Shown in pieces: positions 1 through 32,537 of a stretch of DNA of 64,000 nucleotides. Below the pieces are notes generated by a model that saw nothing but the letters and a program-made list of their open reading frames with translations, did not search any database and was not told the DNA's origin. Source of the DNA: Salvelinus alpinus (taxonomy: Eukaryota; Chordata; Actinopteri; Salmoniformes; Salmonidae); NCBI RefSeq assembly GCF_045679555.1, contig NC_092090.1, positions 32,746,788-32,810,787 of the forward strand, given 5' to 3'. The translations under genes and the position numbers were made by a program. Numbering within the stretch: position 1 is the stretch's first letter; the number at the start of each line of letters is the position of its first letter.

Positions 1-743
1 TAATCTCAAAAGTACATGGCCAGATAGAAAACCATCACCAACTCAAATATAGAAATAACATAGCATTGACAATTTAAAAAAAATATTTTCTCTGCATGCA
101 AATACAAATTATACATGAGGGATTGTAACATGTTGATTCAATGAAGGGATTCCATTAAACTGGTCATATTGTCAACAATGCAGAACGATGCATCATTCAG
201 AAGCATACATCTATTTTCCATAAAATATAGGCCTAAGTTTGAATTTTCAAACTAGTTTTCATTGGCAAGACAGATACATCGTTTTTATAAAAAGCAATTA
301 CCTTTGCACATGAAAGCACAGAATCCTACTCATTACTTCACGTGTTTAACCTACGTCACTTTTGTTTTTAGCCGATTTTGCCTTCGGCCAGAACCGAGCA
401 CCTGGCTCACGCGGTAATGTCTACAGCTTTTTTGTATTTTAGCTTATCCTAATTATTTTCCTAACCTTAACCTAAATATCACAACCTACTTTAATGCTGC
501 GTAAATTATTCTAAACCAGCCCGGCCCAAATCAAATGCAATCAACGCTAATACGGGCATGAATAGAATTCCCTCAATCCCAAAACAGTTTCTAAACGACA
601 TACTGTACCGTCTTTTATACAGCCTTATTACAACTGATTCGTTCAAAAAAAAGTTGATATCCTATGCACTGGCCAACCATTAAACAAATCTCTTTGAAAC
701 AGGGCGGGAGAAGGGTGTGGCTTTTATGAAGGTCACGTGTCCA
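1..743. other. Upstream flank of CDT1, no gene seen
   Basis: AT-rich sequence with no convincing reading frame or recognisable repeat. The last part (about 700-904) is the likely CDT1 promoter and 5' leader: it has an E-box-like GGTCACGTG at about 731 and the E2F-type palindrome annotated separately. A gene ending further left cannot be excluded. Confidence 0.5.
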
Positions 744-755
744 TTTCGCGCGAAA
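744..755. promoter_or_regulatory. E2F-type site (TTTCGCGCGAAA) upstream of CDT1
   Basis: A perfect 12-bp palindrome, TTTCGCGCGAAA, lies 150 bp before the CDT1 start codon. It contains the E2F/DP consensus TTTSGCGC on both strands. CDT1 is a known E2F target in animals, switched on at G1/S, so the site fits the gene downstream. Binding itself is inferred. Confidence 0.7.
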
Positions 756-904
756 ATGTGTTGCATGTTCAGGTCATAGCGACTTTGAGCAAGCCTTCAT
801 ATATACCTCGGTGGCTCAAACTGCTGAGTTTACATTTATTTATCGTTTGGCCAGGCGCCTTTCCTGACCAGAAGAGAATTGTGTGGTTCTAGATTGACAT
901 CATT

Positions 905-3900
905 ATGTCTCAGGCGCGGGTCACCGATTTCTACGTCAAGAGAAAGAAAGATGCTAGTGGGGCTGCGCATGGTGATGGCAATAAAACGCAAGTTGTGGAC
1001 ACTGTAACAAGTAAGCCATGCTCAAGATCAACTCGGTCGAAAAGCAAGAATGCGGCACCAACAACAAAGGTTATGATAAAGACTTCAAAATCAACATGTT
1101 CTGAAAACAGTGTACAAGATGAGTTTTGGAGGGTTATTGACGAGGCGACTTCGGTCGATAAGGTGGAGAGCGTGTCTGTTGTGTTGGCGAGGACCGACTC
1201 GGAAAAAGAAACACTTTTCTCTAGCCCTCGAACTCCCAAGAGGACCTTTACAGAAGCTGAATTCGATCTTGGATCAGCTGTATTTTCAACCACTGCTGAA
1301 CATAGCACAGCAAAGAAGCGTTTTCGGATCGAGGCAAATAAACACGCCATCGCTGCAGGGACAAGTCCTGAGCCGGTTAAAGTTGTAAAGAAGTCGGTCA
1401 GGAAGAAATTGATTCTCGCCAAAGACGACGAACAGGTAATGTTGGCTTAATAATGGCGCATTTTCGTAGGCCGCCATGGCTCGTTGGCCAAAGCCTATGG
1501 AGTCATTTCATATTTATTTTTTAAGCTGCGTAAATGAAGGTCTGTGTGGTAAACACAGGCTTAGGAGATCTTGTAACTAACTACGTGTTGTTCTAAGACG
1601 ATCATCAACTAAAGTCACTTTCATGTAGGCTAAGCAAAACAAGCACAGGCTTAAAAGGTAATGTTGGCTTATGACTTTAATATCAATCAGTTAACACATT
1701 TACAGCTTTTATTGCTATAATAACCTAGCAAGTCTGGTCCAGAATGGCTAGCTAGCTAGACACAACAAAAGACCTCACATAGACAATGTTTGGCTAAAGA
1801 ATTTGAAGACAAATTGGGAAGGGGGCTGAATATTTATAAGTCACAACTGAATCCTTTTTTATTTATTTTTTTACCAGGCAACCCACCATCTGGCTAAAGA
1901 TGTCCCGCAGGTACCCTATCCACTACCTGTTGATAAAGAATCAAAGAATTTAGTCAATCGCAGTGCCAACAATTCTCCAACGCGCAAACCACTTGTTAAG
2001 GGCAGCACAAAACCAAAAGAGGGGCACAAGGTACAGTATTGTTTGTGGCATATGCTTTCACCTTTGCTCTTCTGTTATGTCTGTTATGTCTACACACCTG
2101 GCCACAATTAAATTCTCTGTGAGAATGTTTCATTTTATCTAATCAAGTTACTCTTTAGTCATACCATAATGGACAGCATCCTCACAAATGTTTCAGTGGC
2201 ATTGTCTTTCTACCACATCAGACTTTCTCCAAAGAGGATGTTGTGGCCCTCAAGTTCCGCCTTCAGAAGATCAAGGGCCAGACACGGAAAGCTGAGAACC
2301 TGCCCTCTACGGCCCCTGAGTCTACTGCTACTGCCCCAGACATGAAGACTAAGCTAGCCTGTGTCAAAGAGCTTGCTGCTAAGGCACAACACCGGAAGGA
2401 GGAGAGGTTGGCAGAGGCCAGATCTACTGAAGAAAATAATCGGCCACAAACCGAGGATGGGTGAGGATGAAACAAGTGTTTCAATTTTAGACATCCTTAA
2501 ATTCAGCCAGGGTGGGTGAAGCTCAAAATAGTGATATTTAATGCAAATGGCAGAACTGCCACCTTTTTAGGGGTCTTTGTTGGGAAACGGTGTTATTTGA
2601 AGAGGCTTTTATAGTGGCTTTGATTATAACTAATCCTTTGTCCTGATCTGTAATATGCTCTTTTTCAGAGATAAGCTCCCAGCCTATCAGCGGTACCATA
2701 CTCTTGCCCAGGATGTTCCCCCTGGCCTCACCCTGCCCTTCAAGTACAAACTGCTTGCTGGAATGTTCCGTAGCATGGACACCATAGTGGGAATGCTCTT
2801 CAACCGCTCAGAGACTGTTACCTTTGCCAAAGTGAAGCAGGGTGTCCAGGACATGATGCACAAGTATGGTGCAAACTATAATTATCTAATTGGATGATAA
2901 GTAGAAATCCATGGGAAGGAGCAGCAGAAATATTAATTACTTTTTATTTTATTTCACAGGTGTTTTGAGGAGACCCATGTGGGACAGATTAAGACAGTCT
3001 ATCCTACTGCCTACCATTTCCGCCAGGAGAGAAACATTCCTACCTTCAGTGCTACAGTGAAGAAGTCTAGCTACCAGCTCACAGTGGAGCCTGTCATTGA
3101 AGCTGGTGAGGGGGAGGTCTCATGATGCTTTGTATTCTTTAACACAATGAGTGTATTTAAATAACTGTTGATATGACTTTCTCCTAATGTCTGTTTTTGT
3201 TCCTCAGATAAGAGCAAGGCAGTGCTGGCTGCTTCCCGCCTGTTAGAGAGGAGACGTATCTTCCATCAAAACCTAATCAGCATTGTGAAAGGGCATCACA
3301 AGGTAGGCACCATTTTATAAGATAATATTCTCTAACTGTATACTTTGAGTTGACCCGACTTGGTAACCAATATGTATATGTTGACTTTAGGCGTTCCTTG
3401 CCAAGTTGAATCCTCCTATTAGAGTCCCAGATGACAAGCTTACCCGCTGGCACCCTCGCTTCAATGTGGATGAGGTGCCCAATGTCCTGCCCGGTGAGCT
3501 GCCCCAGCCCCCACAGGGAGCTGAGAAGCTAACCACTGCCCAGGAGGTTCTGGACAAGGCCCGCTCCATGATGAACCCTAAGGTACTTACTGACTGGTCT
3601 GTCCTGCATTCTCCTCCACACATCCAACCCTTACACACACACACAACGCTGCTGTTTTGTCTACATAACATCAACTGTGACCAACACTAATCTAATCAAA
3701 CACTAATCTAATCAAATTTTATTAGTCACGTGCTGAATACAACCGTGAAATGCTTTCTTACGAGCCCCTAACCAACAGTGCAGTTAAAAATAAAATTAAA
3801 AATACGGATAAGAGAAAAGTAACAAGTAATTAACGAGCAACAGTAAAAAAAATATATATATATAGGGGAGGTGCCAGTACAGAGTCAATGTGCGGGGGGG

Positions 3901-5233
3901 CACCGGTTAGTTGAGGTAGTATGTACATGTAGGTAGAGCTATTAAAGTGACTATGCATAGATGACAGAGACTGGCAGTGGTGTGGAGGGGGGACAATGCA
4001 AATAGTCTGGGTAGCCATTTGATTAGATGTTCAATAGTCTAATGGTGGGGGTAGAAGCTGTTTAGAAGCCTCTTGGACCTAGACATGGCGCTCCGGTACC
4101 GCTTGCTGTGCAGTAGCGGAGAGGACAGTCTGACTAGGGTGGCTGGAGTCTTTGACAATTTTTAGGGCCTTTCACTGACACCGCCTGGTATAGAGGTCCT
4201 GGATGGCAGGAAGCGTGGCCCCAGTGATGTACTGGGCCGTTCACACTACCCTCTGTAGTGCCTTGCGGTCGGAGGCCGAGCAGTTGTCGCTATCCACTTT
4301 ATATTTGTAAAACGTCATACTGGAATGGCATATTCATCACTTATATGGTATATCCTATTGTGTACTCCTACTTTATTTTATTGCACTGTTGCGGGAGCTT
4401 GCAAGTAAGCATTTCGCTGCATGTTTTATACTTTCTGCGTACGTGCTGAATAAACCTTGATTTGATTGGGCTTTAGTTTAAAGGGCATTCAATTGCATTG
4501 TTTGGTATTAACCATTTTGCTGTTTGCAGATGGAGAAAGCACTGGCCAACATGGCTCTGAAGACTGCAGAGATGGTCTGTGTAAAAGAGCAAGAGCCTGT
4601 TCCACAAACTCCTGTGGCTCCTGCTGAAACTCACAGTGCCCTCAAAGGGGTGTCTCAGTCCCTGCTGGAGAGGGTAGGTCACCCTGCTGTTTCACAAGTG
4701 ATAAAATGTGTTTACGTAGTGCATTGAGGACTGGGACTGACACCTCTTTTGTTATAGATCCGAGCAAAGGAGGCTCAGAAGCTCCAAGCTGCCATGACCC
4801 GGAACCCTCAGCAGGAGGAGCGCCTTGTGATGATGTCACGGCTGGGAGAGCTGGCTCGGATCCTGCGTAACGTCTTTGTGGCAGAGAAGAAACCAGCACT
4901 GATCATGGAGGTGGCCTGTAACCGGATGGTCTCTAGTTACCGCTCTGCCCTGAGCACAGGTGAGCTATCTGAAGAAATGCCTGATATGAAATCCTATATA
5001 TTTTTTTACTTTTAAAAAATCCCTTGGTTTTCATTGTCGTAGTTCTGACATTGACTGACATATTTTTAGGTGATATGGAGCTGCACCTTCGTCTGCTGGC
5101 AGAACTGACTCCTGACTGGCTTACAATTCACACAATTAGAAAGGACTTCTATCTCAAGTTGATCAAGACCATGGACCTGAATGTGGTACTGGAGAAACTG
5201 AAGCAGAAGACCAAAGAGGAAGAAAGGCTTTGA
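905..5233 (+). CDS. cdt1: DNA replication licensing factor CDT1 (10 exons)
   Basis: CDT1 loads the MCM2-7 helicase onto ORC/CDC6-marked origins in G1 and is inhibited by geminin. Coding exons: 905-1435, 1878-2030, 2222-2460, 2669-2863, 2960-3105, 3208-3302, 3391-3582, 4530-4673, 4758-4959, 5070-5233. All introns are GT-AG with consistent phases, giving 686 residues (human 546; the extra length is in the disordered N-terminal region). The N-terminus [15 protein letters not shown] is a PIP degron (PIP box with the TD pair and a downstream basic residue), the signal for PCNA-coupled CRL4-Cdt2 destruction in S phase. The central winged-helix/geminin-binding region is recognised by [12 protein letters not shown] and [12 protein letters not shown]. 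The next part carries [14 protein letters not shown], and the C-terminal MCM-binding winged helix holds [14 protein letters not shown] and ends KTKEEERL. No damage is seen. Intron 7 holds LINE debris. APRT follows tail to tail. Confidence 0.97.
3690..4285 (-). repeat. LINE 3' fragment (L2/Rex1-like ORF2 end and 3' UTR) in CDT1 intron 7
   Basis: Read on the minus strand, about 4285-4050 resembles the C-terminal end of a fish LINE ORF2 (a stretch like [12 protein letters not shown] followed by [18 protein letters not shown]-type sequence), followed by a 3' UTR that ends in a TTTGATTAGATT-type tail near 3700. The copy is 5'-truncated and degenerate. The family call rests on memory of common teleost LINE tails. 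Confidence 0.6.
4286..4475 (+). repeat. Second LINE 3' tail, opposite orientation
   Basis: The stretch with GCAAGTAAGCATTTCGCTG and ending CTTGATTTGATT is a 3' UTR tail typical of fish LINEs, here on the plus strand. It abuts the minus-strand tail at 3690-4285, so the two tails point outward. No coding part is present. Confidence 0.5.
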
Positions 5234-5503
5234 AACTGCTATGATTTTCAAAGTGTAATTTGAGTAGACATATTGGCCTTTGGGTATATAATGCCATTTG
5301 TGACTTAAGTCTTTTAGTGATTGGACAATGCAGGGATGGTTTGTTTACCTTTTTTAAAGCAAGTTAAACTACTTTTACCAATTCAATAAGCTTGCATTTT
5401 TTTTGTTCAATAATTTACTCATTTTGTGGGTGGTTTTACAGTTGTGGGAGACTTTCTGGTGGATTAGGTAGTAATTCTACTGACACCGGTGTCCTATTTT
5501 TGT

Positions 5504-5509
5504 AATAAA
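5504..5509 (+). promoter_or_regulatory. CDT1 polyadenylation signal AATAAA
   Basis: A canonical AATAAA lies 271 bp after the CDT1 stop codon, in sequence without other features. It is the first canonical hexamer after the stop in this strand. Confidence 0.6.
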
Positions 5510-7082
5510 AGCTTTCTAGTTCAGACAGACTTAATATACATTTACATTTAGTCATTTAGCAGACGCTCTTACCCTGTTTAATCCTTGTTAAGGTGTATTA
5601 CATACACACTAGCATTGGAGTAAATAGATTTTAACCCTTGACAAACTGCCTTTAGTTTTTGCTTGCACACAGATTTCCATCAAGCAGGTTCTTGTTCTAT
5701 GTAGTGCACAATGAACCAGCCATGGTGAACTAAGTATATTGACAAAATTACTGCCTCATACAATTGCACCATACAGTAATTAATTACCAAAAGGCACCAT
5801 TTAGACATTGATACTTAATGCATATATATTAGGGCTAGCACACAACTGACAGTTATGGAGGAAGACTAATGAAAGCATAAAAGCAAAACAGCACATTGGG
5901 TACACTTAAGATCTATTATATTGACAAGATGGCTGACTGCTCTAACAATGGAAATGTCCTCTGATTGAAGCCAGATACGTGTGCATAACTAAGTTGTTTT
6001 TCTCAGTTGTAATGCCACATTTTATTTAACCCTTATTTTGTGTTCGTAGCCAATGTACCTATTCTCATTTACAGCTGTTACAAGGGAAATATTGAGCCAA
6101 TTGGAAGCTGGGGATTAGGTGTTTATTTAACTAGGCAAGTCAGTTAAGAACAAATTCTTATTTTCAATGACGGCCTAGGAACAGTGGGTTAACTGCCTTG
6201 TTCAGGGGCAGAACGACAGATTTGTACCTTGTCAGCTCGTATGTGGGCCAGATTGGGAATTTAGCCAGGACACAGGTTAATACCCCTACTCTCATGATAA
6301 GTGCCATGGGTTCTTCAGTGACGAGTCAGGACACCTGTTTAACATCCCATGCGAAAGACTGCACCCTACACAAGGGCAATGTCCCCAATCACTGCCCTGG
6401 AACTTTAGGATATTTTTTAAGATCAGAGGAAAGAGTGCCTTCTACTGGTATTCCAACAACACTTCCAGCAGCATCTGGTCATCCAACCAGGACCAACCCT
6501 GCATAGCTTCAGCGGGACGCTGGGTGGTATGCTGCTGGCACTTCCTTTTGGATTTTATTTTTACAACTAATCTACACATTGTAGAGGGCGGTATTTTGAA
6601 CCAACGTAAGAATAAGTAGCTTTGTTGAATTACGTGAGCCTTCTTTGATGACAGAGTTCCATACAAAGGGCTCATCTCATGTGGACTGGTTTTGGCAAGA
6701 GTAAATCCTCTCGATTCGCCTCTTTCTATGGTACACTTCCTGCTTTCGCCAGTTCACGCATTATGCCGTCATTGACTTGAATATGGACGCCCATTCTATT
6801 TATATGGCGGCACATGCAGTCAGGAGCGGAGGAGATGAGAAAACACACAAAAAAACTAAAAGAAAATGGTAGTTGCTGCTATTCAAACTGTTATTACAGT
6901 GACCGTGGTCATTTGGCTGGCCAAATAGTCTTCCAAAATTCCATGACCATCACAGCCATACTATGTACACTTAGAAAGTTAATGCCATTTGCTTTATAGT
7001 GCATAGGTAAACTTTCCAAAGCATGCCTATGTAAAAATGGTCTCCATTACAGTTGAGTGGAATATTTTGAATTGTTTTGACC
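5510..7082. other. CDT1-APRT intergenic region
   Basis: Sequence between two convergent genes. At 5534-5575 is a fragment of a widespread fish repeat (CATTTAGTCATTTAGCAGAC), and at 6117-6241 a SINE tail, annotated separately. The open frames here (longest about 100 codons at 6198-6506) run through the SINE and look fortuitous. The APRT 3' UTR should occupy the right edge. Confidence 0.5.
6117..6241 (-). repeat. Partial tRNA-derived SINE (salmonid type)
   Basis: The stretch TTAACTAGGCAAGTCAGTTA followed by AGAACAAATTC and the CAGAACGACAG block is the antisense of the 3' part of a common salmonid SINE. The tRNA-like head is missing. The same tail motif occurs in the more complete SINE near 56.1 kb. 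Confidence 0.6.
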
Positions 7083-8517
7083 TCAATACTGCACCAGGGA
7101 GAAGAGGGTATTTGGCTTCAGCTTTTCAACCCCGTTGAGCTCAATGACCACCATGCAGCCCATTACCTCTGTATTCTGTTTCTTCATGAGCTCACAGGCA
7201 GCATACAGGGTTCCTGACAAACAGTAGAGAAAGTTACTGAGTAATATGGAGGCATTATCATCGACACTGGCCTCGAAAACAAAGACGAGTAATGCCAATG
7301 AAACACTGTTCCCTTAGTTAAATCAATATATATTTTTATCTGTCATACTGTCCACTCATTTGTACAAAATACACCCAATGAACAGTGAAATGCCTTACCT
7401 CCAGTGGCTAGTAGATCATCGATGAGAAGCACTTTCTGTTCTGGAGCCACTGCATCCACCTGGATCTCAACCTCAGCCTGATAAAGAATATTAATTGAAA
7501 AGGAAAAAAAGAATAGTAGGTTCCAATCCATATGTACTTTTCAGAGGCTTGGAGCTGTGATATGAAAGGACAGAAAGGTGTAGGAGGTTATACAGCAGTC
7601 ATCACCAGCCAATTTCACCTCTCCATACTCCAGTTTGTGTGCCACAGACAGTGTAGGCCCTGGGAGCTTTCCCTTCTTCCAGACCAGCACAAATCCCACT
7701 CCTAACCTCTGGGCTAGAAAGGATCCAAAGAGAAACCCCTGAGCATCCAGACCTACAGGACATAGATCACAATGTTAGAACAGTGACAATCCATGGTGTT
7801 GAAGGAAATATGTGGTTAAATGACAGCTGCAGTTGTAACATTCAATGAGCTCAGAATTGCCTAATTCCCAGACAGCAAACAAATTGGGAAGCTACATGGT
7901 GTCCTCAGTGACACATGCTCCAGTCCCATTGCCTCTCATGTTAATGTTCCACAGGAGCTGCATATGACTGGGTGACATGGGCTGCTTATATACAGGCAGC
8001 CCAATTCTGATATTTTTTCCCACCAATTGATTATTTCACATCAGATCTGATTGGTCAAATGACCAAATTGGGCTGCCTGTCGAAAACAGCCATGGGGACT
8101 CACCATCAATCAGTGCTACTTGGAAATGTCTGCCTCACGTTCCTCAAAAAGATCGATGACTGCCGTCAGTGCACCCGGGTTTTTGAGAATTGGACAGATG
8201 TCTCTGTGACAGACACAAACATATTCACATCTGTTGAAATAAATAATCTAACTAGCTATCCCTTGTAAAATATATATTCTATCGAGCCTGTAGCTAGCTA
8301 CTACAAAATAGTATTACAGGAATGCATGTTCTTTAGAATAGAGAGCTAGCATTGCGAAGATGGCTAGCTAGGTAACTCAGCACATAAATGTAGCGCTAGC
8401 TAATCTTATTGCGGTAATCTATCATTCACTGCCTACCTGAAAACTATTCCTTTGCTTGGGAAATCAGGAAAATGTTTTGTGACATTCTAATTTAGCTTCT
8501 CTCGTGTGCACTGCCAT
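7083..8517 (-). pseudogene. aprt: Adenine phosphoribosyltransferase, apparently decayed (5 exons)
   Basis: APRT makes AMP from adenine and PRPP in the cytosol. Exons in transcript order: 8517-8437, 8203-8104, 7752-7619, 7477-7399, 7213-7083. Exons 3 and 4 are 134 and 79 nt as in human APRT, with matching phases, and carry [19 protein letters not shown] and the PRPP loop VLLIDDLLATGGT; the end is TLFSLVQY. Exon 1 is 81 nt (human 80): one extra T at the TTT codon for residue 16 throws FPDFPSKGIVFR out of the ATG frame. Exon 2 is 100 nt (human 107), and its second half drifts through all three frames (DLFEE, then VRQTFP, then QVALID), ending in stops in the frame it begins in. Residues matching human Arg67 and Arg87 are Gln and Trp, each a one-step change at a CpG. 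Splice sites remain GT-AG. Either a recent pseudogene (for instance one copy after the salmonid genome duplication) or consensus errors in the assembly; neighbouring genes show no such errors, which favours decay. Confidence 0.78.
7979..8093. repeat. Palindromic MITE in APRT intron 2
   Basis: The left end reads CAGGCAGCCCAATTCTGATA and the right end CCAAATTGGGCTGCCTG, its reverse complement with small changes; the centre carries the matched CAATTGATT and TCTGATTGGTC blocks. A short non-autonomous foldback repeat of the kind common in salmonid introns. Superfamily not assigned. Confidence 0.6.
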
Positions 8518-8605
8518 TGCTAACTGTGCGTTAGCTTCCTGTCGACTCGTGTGTGGTGTGGACCTTGATGCAAAAAGTCAGATGCCTGGTGGTGTGACAA
8601 AATCC

Positions 8606-8945
8606 GGGTCGTCACTAGTTACCACAGCCACAAATCAGATGTTAAACCTAACCCTAACTACACTGCTAACCGTATGCTTAGCCGTAAATTAAGACCAAGA
8701 AGCTAATTTCATGATTTTTTACGATATAGTCCCTTGACCTTGTAGATGTGCTATCTAGTGGAAACCCCAAATCAGTGCTGTTCGTTGACTTCGACATATC
8801 GATTGGATTTCTACTAGATAGGACAGCCACAAAGTCAGAATTGGCTGCCTATATCGTAAAGGTTTGACAACAAAAATGTGCTTTTTGGTCGTAATTTAAG
8901 GTTAGACATACGGTTAGCAGTGTGGTTAAGGTTTAAAATAAAATG
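8606..8945. repeat. Foldback repeat upstream of APRT
   Basis: Imperfect inverted repeat: the arm at 8646-8703 (CACTGCTAACCGTATG and onward to GACCAAGAAGC) pairs with the arm at 8880-8935 (CATACGGTTAGCAGTG). The block GACAGCCACAAA/CACAGCCACAAA recurs near both ends. Likely a MITE-like element, which would place it within or beside the APRT promoter. Confidence 0.55.
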
Positions 8946-8999
8946 TTCAAAAGATACATTGTAGAAATAGGCTGGGTTTAGCCATAATTGTATTATTAA

Positions 9000-9352
9000 T
9001 AATAACAATTCCTCTCATAATAGTGAGAGGAATGCCGAGGCATCACCCAAGTAGGTGCTTCACAGAGTGGAAGAGGAGAATTCCAGTGTCTATTTGACTC
9101 AGGCTGGTTCACAGACTTGCCCTGTACAAGATCAACAGCAAACTCCATCACCATCATTTACCATCCTCTGACCAGTTCCATCCTCTCAAACCATGAACTG
9201 ACCCTCTCCATCTGCAGAGTATGCAGCATTCAAAGACTTGGCCTCTATTGGTTGACCTGTCATGATATATTGCTTGTTTATTTATGATGCGCTTTGAGAT
9301 TTATATTATAAAAAACACTCAAAGTTTAATAAATTATTATTATTATTAAGAC
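9000..9352 (+). repeat. Interspersed repeat with (TTA)n tail
   Basis: The segment ends GCGCTTTGAGATTTATATTA followed by an AAAACACTC block and (ATT)n at 9335-9352, a 3' tail seen in fish LINE or SINE debris. No coding capacity. Family uncertain. Confidence 0.4.
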
Positions 9353-9460
9353 TGACTGTGGAAGCAAGTGACGACCCATCGGTTGACACAGAAATCTTCA
9401 ATCTGCCACACACTAAAAACCATCTCATAAGAGATGAAAGACAAAGTTGGATAAAATGTT

Positions 9461-9466
9461 TTTATT
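9461..9466 (-). promoter_or_regulatory. GALNS polyadenylation signal (AATAAA on minus strand)
   Basis: TTTATT on the plus strand, AATAAA for GALNS, lies 333 bp beyond its stop codon. No earlier canonical hexamer was noticed. Confidence 0.5.
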
Positions 9467-9798
9467 CCAGTTGGAGAAGAAGAAAAAGGTTTTGCCCTAT
9501 TTCAATAAGTCTTCCACAATAGTGCATAAGTAAGTAAAGAGCGAAAAACATCTACAGAGTAGGCATCATTAAAAAAAGCAGTTGCAAATCAGCTTCATTC
9601 TATTAATAATCATATGGCACCCAGACAGCATTCGTCCCATTGTTAATGTCCTTCATTCAAACCATATGTTGTTCTGTTTCAACATTACAAGTTAAAAACT
9701 AATAGAAATTCAAGTTGAATTCCTGAAAATGGCTCTTCATCAAGGCAGCATCTTCGCTGACATCCTCCCTTTTCCCAGGGTGGCTCTGAAACAGATAG

Positions 9799-32236
<22,438 letters not shown>

Positions 32237-32537
32237 TGCACAAAGCAAGACGACGAAAGCGATGAGGAAGTGTCACATGATAACACATTCAGGAAGCACA
32301 TGACGATTTCTCATTGTTTGCTTTCACGAGCTTTTTTAGCGCAACACTTGCGCATATTCAAGTGGGTGAAGCTGACTTTACTACCCGATGTAGACACGCT
32401 TAAAAACACAAGTCCCGTTATTTTCCATGAACAGTTACACAAAATTACGGGAGAAATTGAAGTTATCTGACTTGTCTTTAGCTAGCACACACAGTCACGT
32501 GATACGTCTTGGCAGGCACAGCAGACATCATTCCAAG
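32237..32537. promoter_or_regulatory. Bidirectional promoter of GALNS and TRAPPC2L with CLEAR-type E-boxes
   Basis: Only 301 bp separate the two divergent start codons. GTCACGTGAT at 32494-32503 differs by one base from the CLEAR consensus GTCACGTGAC bound by TFEB/TFE3, the regulators of lysosomal genes, and TCACATGA at 32273-32280 is a related E-box. CCAAGATGGCGG at 32532-32543, overlapping the TRAPPC2L start codon, matches a YY1 site. There is no TATA box at a suitable place. GALNS is lysosomal, so CLEAR control is expected; binding is inferred. Confidence 0.65.

Noticed and set aside
931-1422. 163-codon open frame antisense to CDT1 exon 1
   Set aside because: It is the complement of the CDT1 coding exon, which has the PIP degron and a valid splice donor; the antisense frame shows no domain.
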